64,000 bases of DNA from Candidatus Endolissoclinum faulkneri L5 (GTDB taxonomy: Bacteria > Pseudomonadota > Alphaproteobacteria > Thalassobaculales > Thalassobaculaceae): assembly GCF_000510265.1 (NCBI RefSeq), contig NZ_CP006745.1, forward strand, positions 615,444 through 679,443, read 5' to 3'. The notes under the pieces were generated by a model. That model did not search any database. It was not told the origin of the DNA and saw only the letters and a list, made by a program, of their open reading frames with translations. Within the stretch, counting starts at the first letter, position 1. The number at the start of each line of letters is the position of its first letter. The translations under genes and the position numbers were made by a program. Of the stretch, positions 21,754 through 32,358 are shown in pieces.

Positions 21754-22488
21754 CGCCACTATTGAGATCAGTTTTTCGTACTTCCATAAACTTAATAGTA
21801 CATCTACAACCTAATTTTTGTTTGACTTTAAAATAAATCGGCATTCTAAACCACATCGTTAAATATACTTGGTATTTTTATCAATAGCAAGGTGCAATGG
21901 TAATAAAATTACACTAAAACAACAAATAATCCCAGTAATTATTTTTGAAAGTTATTTTACAGGGCTGATGTTCAAAAGTTAGTGAATGCAGATAATCTAT
22001 TCTTAATTATCTTTATCGGCGTTCTCAAAAAATTGTTTGCTTAATTACTGTAAGATAATAGCATATATTGCTATGAAATTTTCTTATTTTTATAAGGTTA
22101 TCTATGTATGTCTAATCGTAATGAGATACTTTGTGCTGCTCACGATCCGATAGTAATACTGATCAATTGGACATTAAACTGTTGCTTATAGCAACTATCT
22201 ATGCTCAATAATAATTGAGTTTATTGACATTTTATTCTTAATACCTAGTTAGAAATTATCTTAAGACATTATACCTTTGTATGGCATCTTAATATGATTT
22301 CTTAGTTTCACAAAAAAAATTATATCAACTTCCTGAGTAATTCTAATTGATGAAAAGAATTTTATAGAGCTATTTTACTCAAATTATGTAGGTATTCTCA
22401 GAATGCTCTTTAAACCGAGATTGGGTGGTAAATCTTACACTATTCCTAGTTAAGATAATTTCTAAATTTTGCATGGTGTTATATTTGT

Positions 22489-22513
22489 CTTAGCTATCTT
22501 GGCAATAGCTAAG
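22489..22513. repeat. Hairpin, 9-bp arms
   Basis: CTTAGCTAT (22489-22497) pairs with ATAGCTAAG (22505-22513) around a 7-nt loop; TTGTCT just before and AGACAA just after could extend the fold. Confidence 0.6.
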
Positions 22514-22588
22514 TAAGCTTAGACAATTTAAGTATCTACATAAAAGAAAGTTGACAGATTAACATGGTAAAGTTTTACATAAATTTTT

Positions 22589-22612
22589 ATGATGATTTAT
22601 ATAAATCATCAT
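22589..22612. repeat. Perfect 24-bp palindrome
   Basis: ATGATGATTTAT (22589-22600) is followed directly by its reverse complement ATAAATCATCAT (22601-22612), with no loop. Confidence 0.75.
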
Positions 22613-22714
22613 CATTGTAAATTTTTTATTGCAAAACTAAGAATAAATATTCTATTCATCTTCACGTTGCAAAATGGTACAACTATTTAGGTTTATATTA
22701 TGGTTAATTATCTG

Positions 22715-22748
22715 CTATAGAGATTAATTAAAAAGGTAATCTCTATAG
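22715..22748. repeat. Inverted repeat, 12-bp arms
   Basis: CTATAGAGATTA (22715-22726) pairs with TAATCTCTATAG (22737-22748) around a 10-nt loop. Confidence 0.7.
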
Positions 22749-24799
22749 GGCTAGTTTCTAGCACATAGCTTCTAAATTATGGCGCATTTTGTTTTTGATG
22801 ATGAATACTTGCACTGCATATCTATATTCCTTAGTTCAATTATATTGGAGTTTTTATTTATGGGAATTCTTTATATCTTCCGATTACCTACGAAGTATTA
22901 TTTATTCTTTACTACCGATATAGTATAGAATACTAAGCTTAATTTTTTAACATGCTCAATTTTTACGTTAACGAATATTTAATTATGAGATTACTTTCAG
23001 TATACTAAAAATATCTAAGCTTGTATTTATCAAATTTGTATTGAATTGTATATTCTTTCGCAATATCCATAGAGTAATTGATTTTTAATCAACGATAGTT
23101 GATAGCCAAACCTTTACTCAACAAGAATATCATTATAGCTATGTTTCAAGACGATTATGACGTACATCACTTTGTATCTAACAGATGCTAATCTTAAAAA
23201 TTAATGGTATTAAATTTTACATTACCTTTTTGATTTACTAACAAAATTTATCCTAACAAGCATTAGATAAACATTCAAATATTAAATAGTAGCACTACAC
23301 TGCAAGCATAAAATACTTAATTACTTAAAATTTGTCGAGTGAATTATTTATCTTATTCTAATGATTTCTGGACGTTGGAGAGTATTTTTGTTGTGTAATC
23401 GCATTTCTGATTAAAGCTACATACAAATTGTTTGCTGTTAATTGCATCTTTCTAGCAGAATAGGCTGGTTTACAGCATAAATTACTGTGCTATTTAGACA
23501 ATCTAGCCAAACTTATTGGGCTGGATTTAAAATATATTTATTCTTAATACTAAAATCATTGCCTTATTAGTATTGAACTGTAGCGTGGCTGAATTGATGT
23601 TAATTTGACATTGATAATCGCATAAGATGCAAGGTGAAGTAGAAAAATATTATTGGTATTTTCTTCTTTACTTCAGACTACCATTTACATTCTAAAAAAT
23701 AAGGTAAGCTTGATATTTTAACTTGATGCTAAATACACTAGTTTTGTTGTTCGTGGTTTATGCCTTAGGCATAACGGCTCTAATTAATGGTTTGCTTTCT
23801 GCTTAATATACCTCTAATAAGATAGAGATAAGCTAAGGCGAACAAAAATATTTTTGTTGGTAAGTGGCAGAGCGTCATTAAAAATAATAATACTAGTGAT
23901 TTTTACTAAAAGATTTTTAAAATGTGGAGATGTAATAGATCTTACATTCAGTAATAATGAATATTGATTACAAAGAGTGCAAAATAATTTACCAAATAAA
24001 AAATGACCAATCATATCATTAGCTTACTTTCTAAACAAAATTTACTTAATTGTTTTCATCGAAAGTTATAACCAAAAGATATAAAAACAATAAAATGATC
24101 ATATATATGTTGGTAATAAAAGAGCAATACTTTATACGAAATTGATCTTCAATGGAGAATAAATAGTAATTAAATACTTGATATTTTTCTATGCAGATAA
24201 TCTTGATGATTGTTGTAGAGTATTGTGAGTTAGTAACAAATATAACTCTTCAGGTTGAGGTAACTATGCTGAGTTTATAATCAACGATTACTTAAATATC
24301 GTTGATAGAATTGCAGTTGGCTATTGTTAGCTGTTATATTGCAGTCAATTTGCAAAGACTAAAACAATATCTGTAGCTATATATTGTTTTCTGATCATGC
24401 CAATACTACAAGAACTATATCCAGATATGATTCTTGTATTATAGCAAAAAAATTTTTTAGGCTATTAATTTTTCATTATTTGGTTTTAGTAAATAATGAT
24501 TTTTATATCAGCTCTAACAAAGTTGGCTAATTACTACTGTGATTAATTATCCATTAAAACAATATCCTAGATTAGTATCCATTTATTCGAGTAATTGCCT
24601 TGCCTAATGTATAAATAATACAAGACGATAGATATTTTATTGGCTATAAATATTATCGGTTTATTGATATGAACTATGATTTGATAAAAAGCTGTTAATA
24701 TATAATGAAATGTATTGATAAATTCGTTGATAATGGGCCTATTGGGTATGTCGTCTGCTTCTTTGTTGTGCTTTAAAAGCTAACGTAAATGGGAAAATT

Positions 24800-25540
24800 A
24801 TGTTTGATTTAAGCGACAAGATTGCTTTGGTAACTGGAGCTACCGGCGGTATTGGTTTTGCTGTTGCCGAAAATCTGCATAGACAAGGTGCTCATGTAGT
24901 ATTGTCTGGTACTCGTCAGATGGTACTAGAGGAAAAAGCAGCCATGCTAGGTGATCGGGTATCTATAGTCTTCTGTAATCTGGGCGACAAGGATTCTGTG
25001 AAAAGTTTGCCAAAGACAGTTGAAGCAAGTATCGGCGCTCCAGTAGATATTTTGATAAATAATGCTGGTATTACTCGTGATCAAATGCTTGTACGTATGA
25101 AGGATGAAGATTGGGACCAAGTAATTTCCATCAATTTAACTTCTTGCTTTCTTTTGTCCAGAAGTTTAATCCGCAGTATGATAAGAAAGCGTTGGGGTCG
25201 TATTATTAGTATTTCTTCAATTGTCGGTACAACAGGAAACCCTGGCCAGACAAATTACGCTGCTGCTAAAGCGGGCTTGGTTGGTTTTTCTAAGGCACTA
25301 GCTGCAGAAGTGGCAAGTCGAGGTATAACTGTAAACGTTATAGCTCCAGGACTTATTGCTACTGCAATGACTGATGCGCTTCCATATGAACAAAAGGAGA
25401 AACTTTTGGAAAACGTTCCTGCTAGACGATTAGGTACAACAGATGACATTGCTGCTTCTGTGCTTTATTTAGCTAGCGAAGAGGCTGGTTATGTTACAGG
25501 TGCTACCATTCATGTCAATGGCGGAATGGCGATGCTGTAA
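24800..25540 (+). CDS. fabG: 3-oxoacyl-[acyl-carrier-protein] reductase
   Basis: NADPH-dependent reduction of 3-oxoacyl-ACP in fatty-acid elongation. The 246-residue short-chain dehydrogenase has the cofactor loop TGATGGIG (residues 12-19) and the NNAG motif (87-90). The catalytic set is intact: Ser140, Tyr153 and Lys157 (NYAAAKAG). The length is exactly typical for FabG. It starts on ATG after GGGAAAAT. It leads the fabG-acpP-fabF-mltG group, 169 bp before acpP; the context supports FabG rather than another dehydrogenase of the fold. Confidence 0.96.
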   Translation: MFDLSDKIALVTGATGGIGFAVAENLHRQGAHVVLSGTRQMVLEEKAAMLGDRVSIVFCNLGDKDSVKSLPKTVEASIGAPVDILINNAGITRDQMLVRMKDEDWDQVISINLTSCFLLSRSLIRSMIRKRWGRIISISSIVGTTGNPGQTNYAAAKAGLVGFSKALAAEVASRGITVNVIAPGLIATAMTDALPYEQKEKLLENVPARRLGTTDDIAASVLYLASEEAGYVTGATIHVNGGMAML

Positions 25541-25709
25541 AGTAGAGCAAATACAGTTGCCTTGTTAAAAATTGAGTTTTTGGTCTTAGCAAAAAAACTT
25601 ATCTTACAAACGACTGATCCAAATAATCGCTGGTTGCGGATTTCACGGTAGGTCGGATAAATAATTGATAAAAGCGCTAGTAATATAGATAAATCAGAGG
25701 TTTATAGTT

Positions 25710-25946
25710 ATGATTGATGTTTCTCAGAGGGTTAAAAGGATCGTTGTTGAACATTTAGGTGTTGACGAGGCAAAAGTAACAGAAGATGCCAGTTTTATTG
25801 ATGATCTAGGAGCAGATAGTTTAGATACTGTTGAGCTAGTCATGGCTTTTGAGGAAGAGTTTTCTTGCGAAATTCCAGATGATGCTGCCGAAAAGATTTT
25901 AAATGTCAAAGACGCAATCGACTTCATTAAAAGCCAAGGAGGTTGA
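25710..25946 (+). CDS. acpP: Acyl carrier protein
   Basis: Carries growing acyl chains on a phosphopantetheine arm. The 78-residue acidic protein has the attachment motif [10 protein letters not shown] with Ser37 as the modified residue, and is of normal length. AGAGG lies just before the ATG. It sits between fabG and fabF as in most bacteria, which argues for the housekeeping fatty-acid ACP rather than one for a special pathway. Confidence 0.97.
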   Translation: MIDVSQRVKRIVVEHLGVDEAKVTEDASFIDDLGADSLDTVELVMAFEEEFSCEIPDDAAEKILNVKDAIDFIKSQGG

Positions 25947-25999
25947 TTCGACTTTTAAAGCGTATGCTTTAATCGTCTACTCGCTTCACGAAGTTGTAA

Positions 26000-27277
26000 A
26001 TGAATGATGTCATGCGACGCGTCGTCATCACTGGTCTCGGGATAGTTAGTCCGCTGGGATGCGGTGTTGAAACCAACTGGGATCGTCTGATGGCCGGTAA
26101 ATCCGGCATCAGGGCAATCGACAGTTTTGACGTTTCTGATTTGTCAGCAAAGATTGCTGGTATGGTGCCTGAGGGAACTAAGGATGCTGGTGGTTTTAAT
26201 CCATTAGAGTGGATTGAACTTAAAGAACAGCGAAAGATTGATCGTTTTATTTTATTTGGTTTAGTTGCTGCACAACAAGCTATTGAAGATTCTGGTTGGC
26301 AACCAAGAGATGCAAAGAGTCAAGAACGCACAGGGGTAATGATAGGCTCTGGTATTGGAGGATTAACCACCATCGCTGATGCTGCTGTTCTATTACAAGA
26401 GCGCGGCCCGCGACGTATTAGTCCATTTTTTATTCCGGCCGCACTAATCAACTTGGTTTCTGGTCATGTCTCGATTAAATACGGCTTTAAAGGACCGAAC
26501 CATTCAGCGGTGACTGCTTGTGCCACAGGAGCTCATGCCATCGGTGATGCAGCACGGATAATTGCTTTGGATGATGCTGACGTTATGGTTGCTGGGGGAG
26601 CAGAAGCAGCGATTGGTCGACTTGGTTTAGCTGGCTTTGCAGCTGCTCGTTCCTTGTCCACTGGTTATAATGATACACCTGAAGAAGCATCACGCCCTTG
26701 GGATGAAGGGCGTGATGGTTTTGTGATGGGAGAAGGGTCTGGAGTGGTTTTGCTTGAAGAGTATGAGCACGCTAAAAAGCGTAATGCGAGTATTTATGCT
26801 GAATTGATTGGTTATGGGCTATCTGGTGATGCTTATCACATAACGGCTCCTTCTTATGCCGGAGATGGAGGATTTCGCGCTATGAAAGCCGCGCTGAAGC
26901 GAGCGAAGATGTCACCGTACCAGATTGATTACATTAATGCACATGGTACATCTACACCCTTGGGTGATGCTACCGAATTTAGAGCAGTAAAGCGTCTGCT
27001 CGGTGATGCCGCTGCTACCGTTTCTATGTCATCTACCAAATCTGCAATTGGACATTTGCTAGGTGCTGCCGGCGCCGTAGAAGCAATTTACTCGGTATTG
27101 TCCATTCGTGACCAAGCCGTACCGCCTACGCTAAACATGAACAATCCCTCCAAGGGAATTTACGGCATGGATTTAGTACCGAATGAGGCACGCGAGCGTC
27201 CAGTTCGTACTGCCTTATCAAATTCCTTTGGGTTTGGCGGCACTAATGCGTCCCTTATTTTCTCTAAAGTCTTGTGA
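26000..27277 (+). CDS. fabF: 3-oxoacyl-[acyl-carrier-protein] synthase II
   Basis: Condensing enzyme that extends acyl-ACP with malonyl-ACP. The 425-residue protein has the Cys-His-His triad: Cys174 in VTACATGAHA, His in NAHGTSTPLGD and His in SAIGHLLGAAGAVEA. The C-terminal FGFGGTNASLIF motif is present. Length is normal. It starts at ATG 26000, 53 nt after acpP, and runs into mltG with 13 nt between. The KASII assignment rather than KASI rests on the acpP-fabF order and overall sequence. Confidence 0.97.
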   Translation: MNDVMRRVVITGLGIVSPLGCGVETNWDRLMAGKSGIRAIDSFDVSDLSAKIAGMVPEGTKDAGGFNPLEWIELKEQRKIDRFILFGLVAAQQAIEDSGWQPRDAKSQERTGVMIGSGIGGLTTIADAAVLLQERGPRRISPFFIPAALINLVSGHVSIKYGFKGPNHSAVTACATGAHAIGDAARIIALDDADVMVAGGAEAAIGRLGLAGFAAARSLSTGYNDTPEEASRPWDEGRDGFVMGEGSGVVLLEEYEHAKKRNASIYAELIGYGLSGDAYHITAPSYAGDGGFRAMKAALKRAKMSPYQIDYINAHGTSTPLGDATEFRAVKRLLGDAAATVSMSSTKSAIGHLLGAAGAVEAIYSVLSIRDQAVPPTLNMNNPSKGIYGMDLVPNEARERPVRTALSNSFGFGGTNASLIFSKVL

Positions 27278-27290
27278 TTAAGCAAGCAAA

Positions 27291-28283
27291 ATGTATAGTA
27301 GAATATTTTTTTTGACTTTGACTTTGTTATTTTTGTTGGCATTTTTTATTACAATGGCTTGCTGCTCTTGGATTAAATTTACTCGGCCTGGCCCGCTTGT
27401 TGCTGCAACTAATCTAATTATCCCGGTTGGTTCGAATATTAAGGCAATTGCTGACCTGTTGATGGAAGCGGGGGTGATTAGCGATATTAGTGTATTTGTG
27501 TTAGGAGCTAGAGTAACCGGTAAGACTAGAACCTTAAAGGCTGGTGAATTTGCTTTTCCTGCTGCCATTAGCCAACAGGGCGTACTTAAAATTTTAGAAA
27601 AAGGAACAGTAGTTGCTCATCATTTAACTGTAGCAGAAGGACTTTCCGTTATTAATATTGTAGCCATAATAAACGCAACTCAAGGTTTGAGTGGTGAAAT
27701 TCATGATATGCCATTGGAAGGAACATTGTTACCTGAAACTTATTACTACGTTTATGGCGACAAAAGAGCTGACATTATTAATCGCATGCGCCTTGCGATG
27801 GATAGGACAGTGAATGAGTTGTGGAAAAGACGCGATCCGGCTCTACCGATAGCTACTTCTAAGGAGGCTTTAATACTGGCTTCTATTGTGGAAAAGGAGA
27901 CAAAGATAGAGGCTGAGCGTCCGCTGGTAGCAAGCGTCTTTGTCAATCGTTTAAATTTTAGGATGAAACTACAGTCAGATCCTACTGTAGTTTACGGTAT
28001 TTCGGGCGGTGAGTGTCTAAATCGTCCTCTAAATAAAACTGATTTAAGACTACACACTCCATATAATACTTATATAATCTCTGGCTTACCGCCTGGACCC
28101 ATTTCTAATCCAGGGGTAGCTTCCATAGCAGCAGTCCTGCAGCCTGCAAAAACAGATTATCTTTATTTCGTTGCAGATGGTAAAGGGGGGCATGCGTTTT
28201 CCAGTACTTTGTTTCAACACAACCACAATGTTAGTGATTGGCGAAAACAGCAAAAAAACTCAGCATACAGCTTGTATAATTAG
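27291..28283 (+). CDS. mltG: Endolytic murein transglycosylase MltG
   Basis: Cuts nascent peptidoglycan strands and so limits glycan length. The 330-residue protein starts with one membrane segment (about residues 4-25), then the YceG/MltG fold in the periplasm. The catalytic glutamate is in SIVEKET (Glu201), and the usual DPTVVYG and NTYIISGLPPGPISNPG motifs are present. It starts 13 nt after fabF, so it is probably cotranscribed with the fatty-acid genes, an order common in alphaproteobacteria. It shows that peptidoglycan synthesis is retained. Confidence 0.96.
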   Translation: MYSRIFFLTLTLLFLLAFFITMACCSWIKFTRPGPLVAATNLIIPVGSNIKAIADLLMEAGVISDISVFVLGARVTGKTRTLKAGEFAFPAAISQQGVLKILEKGTVVAHHLTVAEGLSVINIVAIINATQGLSGEIHDMPLEGTLLPETYYYVYGDKRADIINRMRLAMDRTVNELWKRRDPALPIATSKEALILASIVEKETKIEAERPLVASVFVNRLNFRMKLQSDPTVVYGISGGECLNRPLNKTDLRLHTPYNTYIISGLPPGPISNPGVASIAAVLQPAKTDYLYFVADGKGGHAFSSTLFQHNHNVSDWRKQQKNSAYSLYN

Positions 28284-29277
28284 TATTGTATAAAATTAGC
28301 TTAAGATCGATTATCGCGTGATCGCACTATTTTGAGAAAAAGAAAAACATAATAACTTTATTAATCGTTAATCAAAACTTTGAGGTTTATGTTTTACTAA
28401 AAATAAAAGATAAAGTTTTCCATAATGTGCGAAGATTTAGTTGTTTATTATTTAATTTATTATGCTTTACTGTTAGTAAAATATTCTCATTAATTGAAAT
28501 AAGTTTTACTGAGCTTGTTGTTATTTCCATCCTATTGAGCAAAAATACAATAAAGCCAATACAAATTCACTATTAGGGTTTTGGGAGATATTCTGGTAAA
28601 TAATTAATTTTTCTCACTATTATGCTAAAATAATTTAGCTTTTTTAACTAGTTAATCGTATTGTTAATTTCTTTGAGATTTTCTAAAAGTTAGTCTCCAT
28701 AAATTCGATTATATTCCTTTGGTATAATTAACAGTTCATAAGTTCTATTAGTATAGAAATGTGAAATAATTTGTTTAGGTGGTATCGATTATTATATAGA
28801 ATGAATAAAGTATAGAACTAATTTTGTTGGAGCGGAAAGATTAGCATCTTCTTTGTTACTATAACATAGTATGTTATAGTAAACTGATTGCTTCTAGATA
28901 AAAAAATTATCTATTAATAGTCCTTAATTTTACTTATTTATTTAAAAAGTAAGTTTGTGGTTTTAGCCAAAAAAAAAGATCTCTTAATTTTAAGAATTAT
29001 CGGCAATAGTGATCTTTCCAAGAAGTGCTTATATAATTTACTGATATTTTTACGCAAATGCAAAAATATAGTATAGCTTTACTGGGTTACAAAAGCATAG
29101 TTTGTCTTCTTGGATTAGTGTTGATCTAAATTTAATAATTATGCATTAATACCTGCAATTTAAGTAATAAGCTTAATATATTTTTTGTATACAATAATCA
29201 CATTTTTGCTTTGGTAGAAGTTGATCGAGCAATATAGTAAAATCTTTAATATTATTAATCCGGAGATTTTTTATTCA
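28284..29277. other. Gene-sized gap mltG-gmk
   Basis: 994 bp without a gene. Many alphaproteobacteria have yicC (about 290 codons) between mltG and gmk, so the gap has the right place and size for a fully eroded yicC; no residual similarity is visible to me. It contains a palindrome at 28856-28882 and TAGATAA/TTATCTA near 28895. Confidence 0.5.
28856..28882. repeat. Palindrome, 13-bp arms with one central base
   Basis: TTACTATAACATA (28856-28868), G, TATGTTATAGTAA (28870-28882). Perfect pairing. Confidence 0.75.
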
Positions 29278-29913
29278 ATGATCAGTAGACGCAGTTTAAT
29301 GCTCATTCTTTCTTCTCCTTCTGGAGCCGGTAAAACTTCTATTGCTCGCAAGCTTTTAAATAATACATATGACATCTCTATATCGATTTCTGTAACTACT
29401 CGATCACCACGTCCTGGTGAAGTGCATGGTCTTGATTATTTTTTTATTAGTCTTACAGAATTTCAAGTTATGCTTAGTCGTAATGATTTGCTAGAGCATG
29501 CTAAGGTGTTTGGAAATTACTACGGTACTCCACGTAAGGCGGTGGAAGGTATACTTGCGAGTGGTAAGGATATTTTGTTCGATATTGACTGGCAAGGAGC
29601 AGAACAACTTAAAGCAAATATAGGATCAGACCTTGTAAGTGTTTTTATTTTACCTCCTTCTAATAGCGAGTTGAAGAACCGGCTTCGTACTCGCTCTCAA
29701 GACAGTAAAACAGTACTTACTCAGCGGATGGCTAATGTAGCTGATGATCTCAGTCATTATCAAAAATACCAGTACATAATTATCAATGATGATATTGATG
29801 TCAGTGTGCATAATATATCTACGATTATTAGCGCCGAACGTTTAAAGCGAGAACGCTTAGTAGGACTGACAGAATTTGTCAGGATCTTGAGTGAAGAGAA
29901 GGAATTATCTTAA
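29278..29913 (+). CDS. gmk: Guanylate kinase
   Basis: Phosphorylates GMP to GDP with ATP. The frame is open back to TTG 29221, but ATG 29278 gives a 211-residue protein of normal family length whose P-loop (SSPSGAGKTS) begins at residue 12, as expected; CGGAG lies 12 nt upstream. The GMP-binding segment SVTTRSPRPGEVHGLDYFF and the lid/DIDWQGAEQL region are intact. It follows mltG at a distance, consistent with the ancestral fabF-mltG-yicC-gmk order with the middle gene lost. Confidence 0.95.
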   Translation: MISRRSLMLILSSPSGAGKTSIARKLLNNTYDISISISVTTRSPRPGEVHGLDYFFISLTEFQVMLSRNDLLEHAKVFGNYYGTPRKAVEGILASGKDILFDIDWQGAEQLKANIGSDLVSVFILPPSNSELKNRLRTRSQDSKTVLTQRMANVADDLSHYQKYQYIIINDDIDVSVHNISTIISAERLKRERLVGLTEFVRILSEEKELS

Positions 29914-30461
29914 AATACGTAAATATTAATATATGATATATAACTAAGCTAAAAGTATTTAATATTAACAAAGGAATACTTTTTTTAAAAATTAATTTTT
30001 ACAATTAAATTTATAAATTAGTATAATGTTTTGTCTAGTAAGTTATCAACTTTATAGGACATACAATGTAATGTAATGTAAAAAAGATTGTATTTAAAAA
30101 GATAATTACTCTTTTAATTATTAATGAAAACGTAATTTAGGAACTAAATTAAATAGTTATGATTGACTAACTTAATAATTATCCGAAAACGTACTTTACT
30201 AATTCATTGAATTATAGTAATTTGAAGTTAGTCACTTTTGTGATTGACTATCACTTACTAAGATATGTTTTATATTAACTGCTAATAAATTATTCACTTA
30301 TCTTATCAAATAAAGATATTTAGGATTCTAAAGTATTCAGTTTACCAATGATTATTTAATTTTATTCAATTAACTTAGAATAATTATTCCATACAAGATA
30401 GTTCGTGTAGCTTATTTTTTACTCCGATTTTAATTTTTGCTGGATGAAAAAGATCTAAAGG

Positions 30462-30506
30462 CTACTTGTAATGAGTAATATTATAGGTTTTACTCATTAC
30501 AAGTAG
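30462..30506. repeat. Stem-loop, 17-bp perfect arms
   Basis: CTACTTGTAATGAGTAA (30462-30478) pairs perfectly with TTACTCATTACAAGTAG (30490-30506) around an 11-nt loop. No T-run follows on either strand, and the nearest gene (gmk) ends 550 bp away, so it is not an obvious terminator. Confidence 0.85.
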
Positions 30507-31108
30507 GTATCTTGAATAATAACAAAATACGTATGGATAAAAATCACATTTATTGATTGACTGTTCAAGTTGTAGATTGATCGTTTTTTAATTTATGACA
30601 ATTATACAATAAGTAGAGTAATTTTTAAGGAAATGCTAAATATACTAGTAAATTAGGGGTAATTCTTAATTCTAAAATAATATGCAGAATGCCGCACATC
30701 AATAATATTTAGCTTGTTGTTTTAGATGTACAGAATTCACAAAATTATAATTTTTATTCTCGCACACATTACAAAAAATAATGATTTTGATAGCATAGTG
30801 ATGTGTGTTAATGCATAAGTTAAATTAACTTAGTATATCTATTGTATTTTAGTGTTTATGTTACTTAGCATAATTTGGCGCATTTACTCATAATTAGTAG
30901 TAATTAGTTTTTTTTCGATTAGTTAACAATAAAAATTAAAATACAGTCACTATAAACTGGATAATATACTTTTTGGTTGAATAAATTATTATTAGATGAA
31001 TTTGATTACCATTAAATTTTGTATTTTAAGTTGTATTTATAAAATTAGATATTATATGCTCTAGATAGTTAGAAATTAAAATAAATTGTTAAATTTCAAA
31101 TACTTAAT

Positions 31109-31164
31109 ATATTATTTATATCCAAGCGTTATTTTAATATTATTTATATCCAAGCGTTATTTTA
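31109..31164. repeat. Tandem duplication, 28 bp twice
   Basis: A 28-bp unit beginning ATATTATTTATATCCAAGCG at 31109-31136 is repeated exactly at 31137-31164. Confidence 0.92.
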
Positions 31165-31431
31165 TTATTAAATAATTGCCATTTATCTACTTACTAAGGA
31201 GTAGTTTTATTAAATTCGTTAAAAATATTTTTTTCTTTTGATGTAATGATAATTATTCAAGTGGCATTCAGAATATTTCGAGACTGATTAGATAAGAATA
31301 TTTTAGATACTCTACGACATATAGAAATAAAGTTATACTTAAACCATAAGTGACTATATATCAGAAGATAGATTTTAACGCAATAATTTTATTGCATAGG
31401 CTAAGATAACTTCTTATAGAGTATTAATCTA

Positions 31432-31611
31432 TTAACCTATTTTGTTTATTATATATATTTTAGAGCAGTAGGGACAAATTACTTTATTCTCTTCTTTAGC
31501 AATTTCTAGAAATATACGAGGATGACCCATTAATTCGTCACCTCCATCACATTTTACTGAGTATTCGTTTACTTCGATACTCTCGAACGCATAATTGTTT
31601 ACTTCTGTCAT
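31432..31611 (-). CDS. Small zinc-finger protein (zf-CHCC, NDUFS6-like)
   Basis: A 59-residue gene in the middle of a 3.3-kb stretch otherwise free of genes. It belongs to the zf-CHCC family (PF10276), whose mitochondrial relative is complex I subunit NDUFS6. Alphaproteobacterial members are short, as here. The four metal ligands are intact: Cys21, His30, Cys46 and Cys49, within CDGGDELMGHPRIFLE and CPYCSKIY. A good AAGGA lies 5 nt before the ATG. The coding strand is clearly richer in G+C than its surroundings. It probably acts with respiratory complex I, by analogy; the bacterial role is poorly known. The gene is easily missed because of its length. Confidence 0.93.
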   Translation of the reverse strand: MTEVNNYAFESIEVNEYSVKCDGGDELMGHPRIFLEIAKEENKVICPYCSKIYIINKIG

Positions 31612-32197
31612 CGGTCATCCTTAGCTGTTAAGTAAAAATAGTTAATCGTACTTAAGGCAAGCTTATCTTATAAAATTTTATTGCTATTTTAATAGTAAAT
31701 AAAATTTAACGGTTTTTATTAATCATTTGTATGATGTTTATGCTGCTTATCTTATTTTGCGCTAGCAATTTTTAATAAAACTTAAAATTTCTAGCGCATT
31801 TAATAAAGCGACAAATGGTAAAATGTAACTATTAATGAAAGTTTAACAATATAAACAGTAAAGCTAAATCTGGCTTTAATTTCTTTATGCGCATACGCAA
31901 ACAAATATAAATCAAATAATATTTTTATTACAGATTATCATTATTTGATTTTGATATTTTTTGCATTTGTAACTAGAGTACAATAGAGTAAAAATTATTA
32001 TACCCACAGCAGCTTATCTTATGTTTCGAACCTTAACGTGAAAGGAATTCAACTATAATTTAGTTATCACCGCATTTTTTATATTCCGTAAATTATTATC
32101 ATTTGTTTTATTTGAATCAACTTCTGCAATTAGTACTTGAGTGCCAATGAATTTGCTTTAATTGCTAATTTTATCGTATTAAAATTATCGAATCGAT

Positions 32198-32233
32198 AAA
32201 GCATAACTAGCTATTACGTGCTAGCTATGCTTT
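32198..32233. repeat. Hairpin, 14-bp arms with one mismatch
   Basis: AAAGCATAACTAGC (32198-32211) faces GCTAGCTATGCTTT (32220-32233); 13 of 14 positions pair, with an 8-nt loop. It is terminator-like (right arm ends TTT), but no gene lies near on the plus strand. Confidence 0.6.
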
Positions 32234-32329
32234 ATTTATGCCGAGAAAATTTCATTATTGAGCAACTAATAGATGAGTAAAACGATTGTGCATTACAAAT
32301 TTCAGATAAAACAGCAATAGGTTAGTAAA

Positions 32330-32358
32330 TGTAGCAATTTTTCTTAAAAAATGCTACA
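32330..32358. repeat. Hairpin, 13-bp arms with one mismatch, 3-nt loop
   Basis: TGTAGCAATTTTT (32330-32342) faces AAAAAATGCTACA (32346-32358) with one A/A mismatch and loop CTT. Confidence 0.65.

Larger units (their letters stand above)
20964..24799. other. Longest gene-free stretch (3.8 kb)
   Basis: No frame shows similarity to a known family. It holds several hairpins (21712-21753, 22489-22513, 22589-22612, 22715-22748) and smaller ones near 21582 (CAGGAT/ATCCTG) and 22180-22220. In relatives fabD often precedes fabG; no trace of it is visible here. The size would allow three or four lost genes. Confidence 0.55.
29914..31431. other. Gene-free spacer gmk to zinc-finger gene
   Basis: About 1.5 kb of very A+T-rich DNA. 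It contains a striking 17-bp stem-loop (30462-30506), a 28-bp tandem duplication (31109-31164), and ATGTA repeated three times near 30065. No gene is seen. Confidence 0.6.

Noticed and set aside
23814-24014. 66-codon open frame on the minus strand
   Set aside because: No ribosome binding site, no family likeness, base composition the same as the spacer; expected by chance in 3.8 kb.
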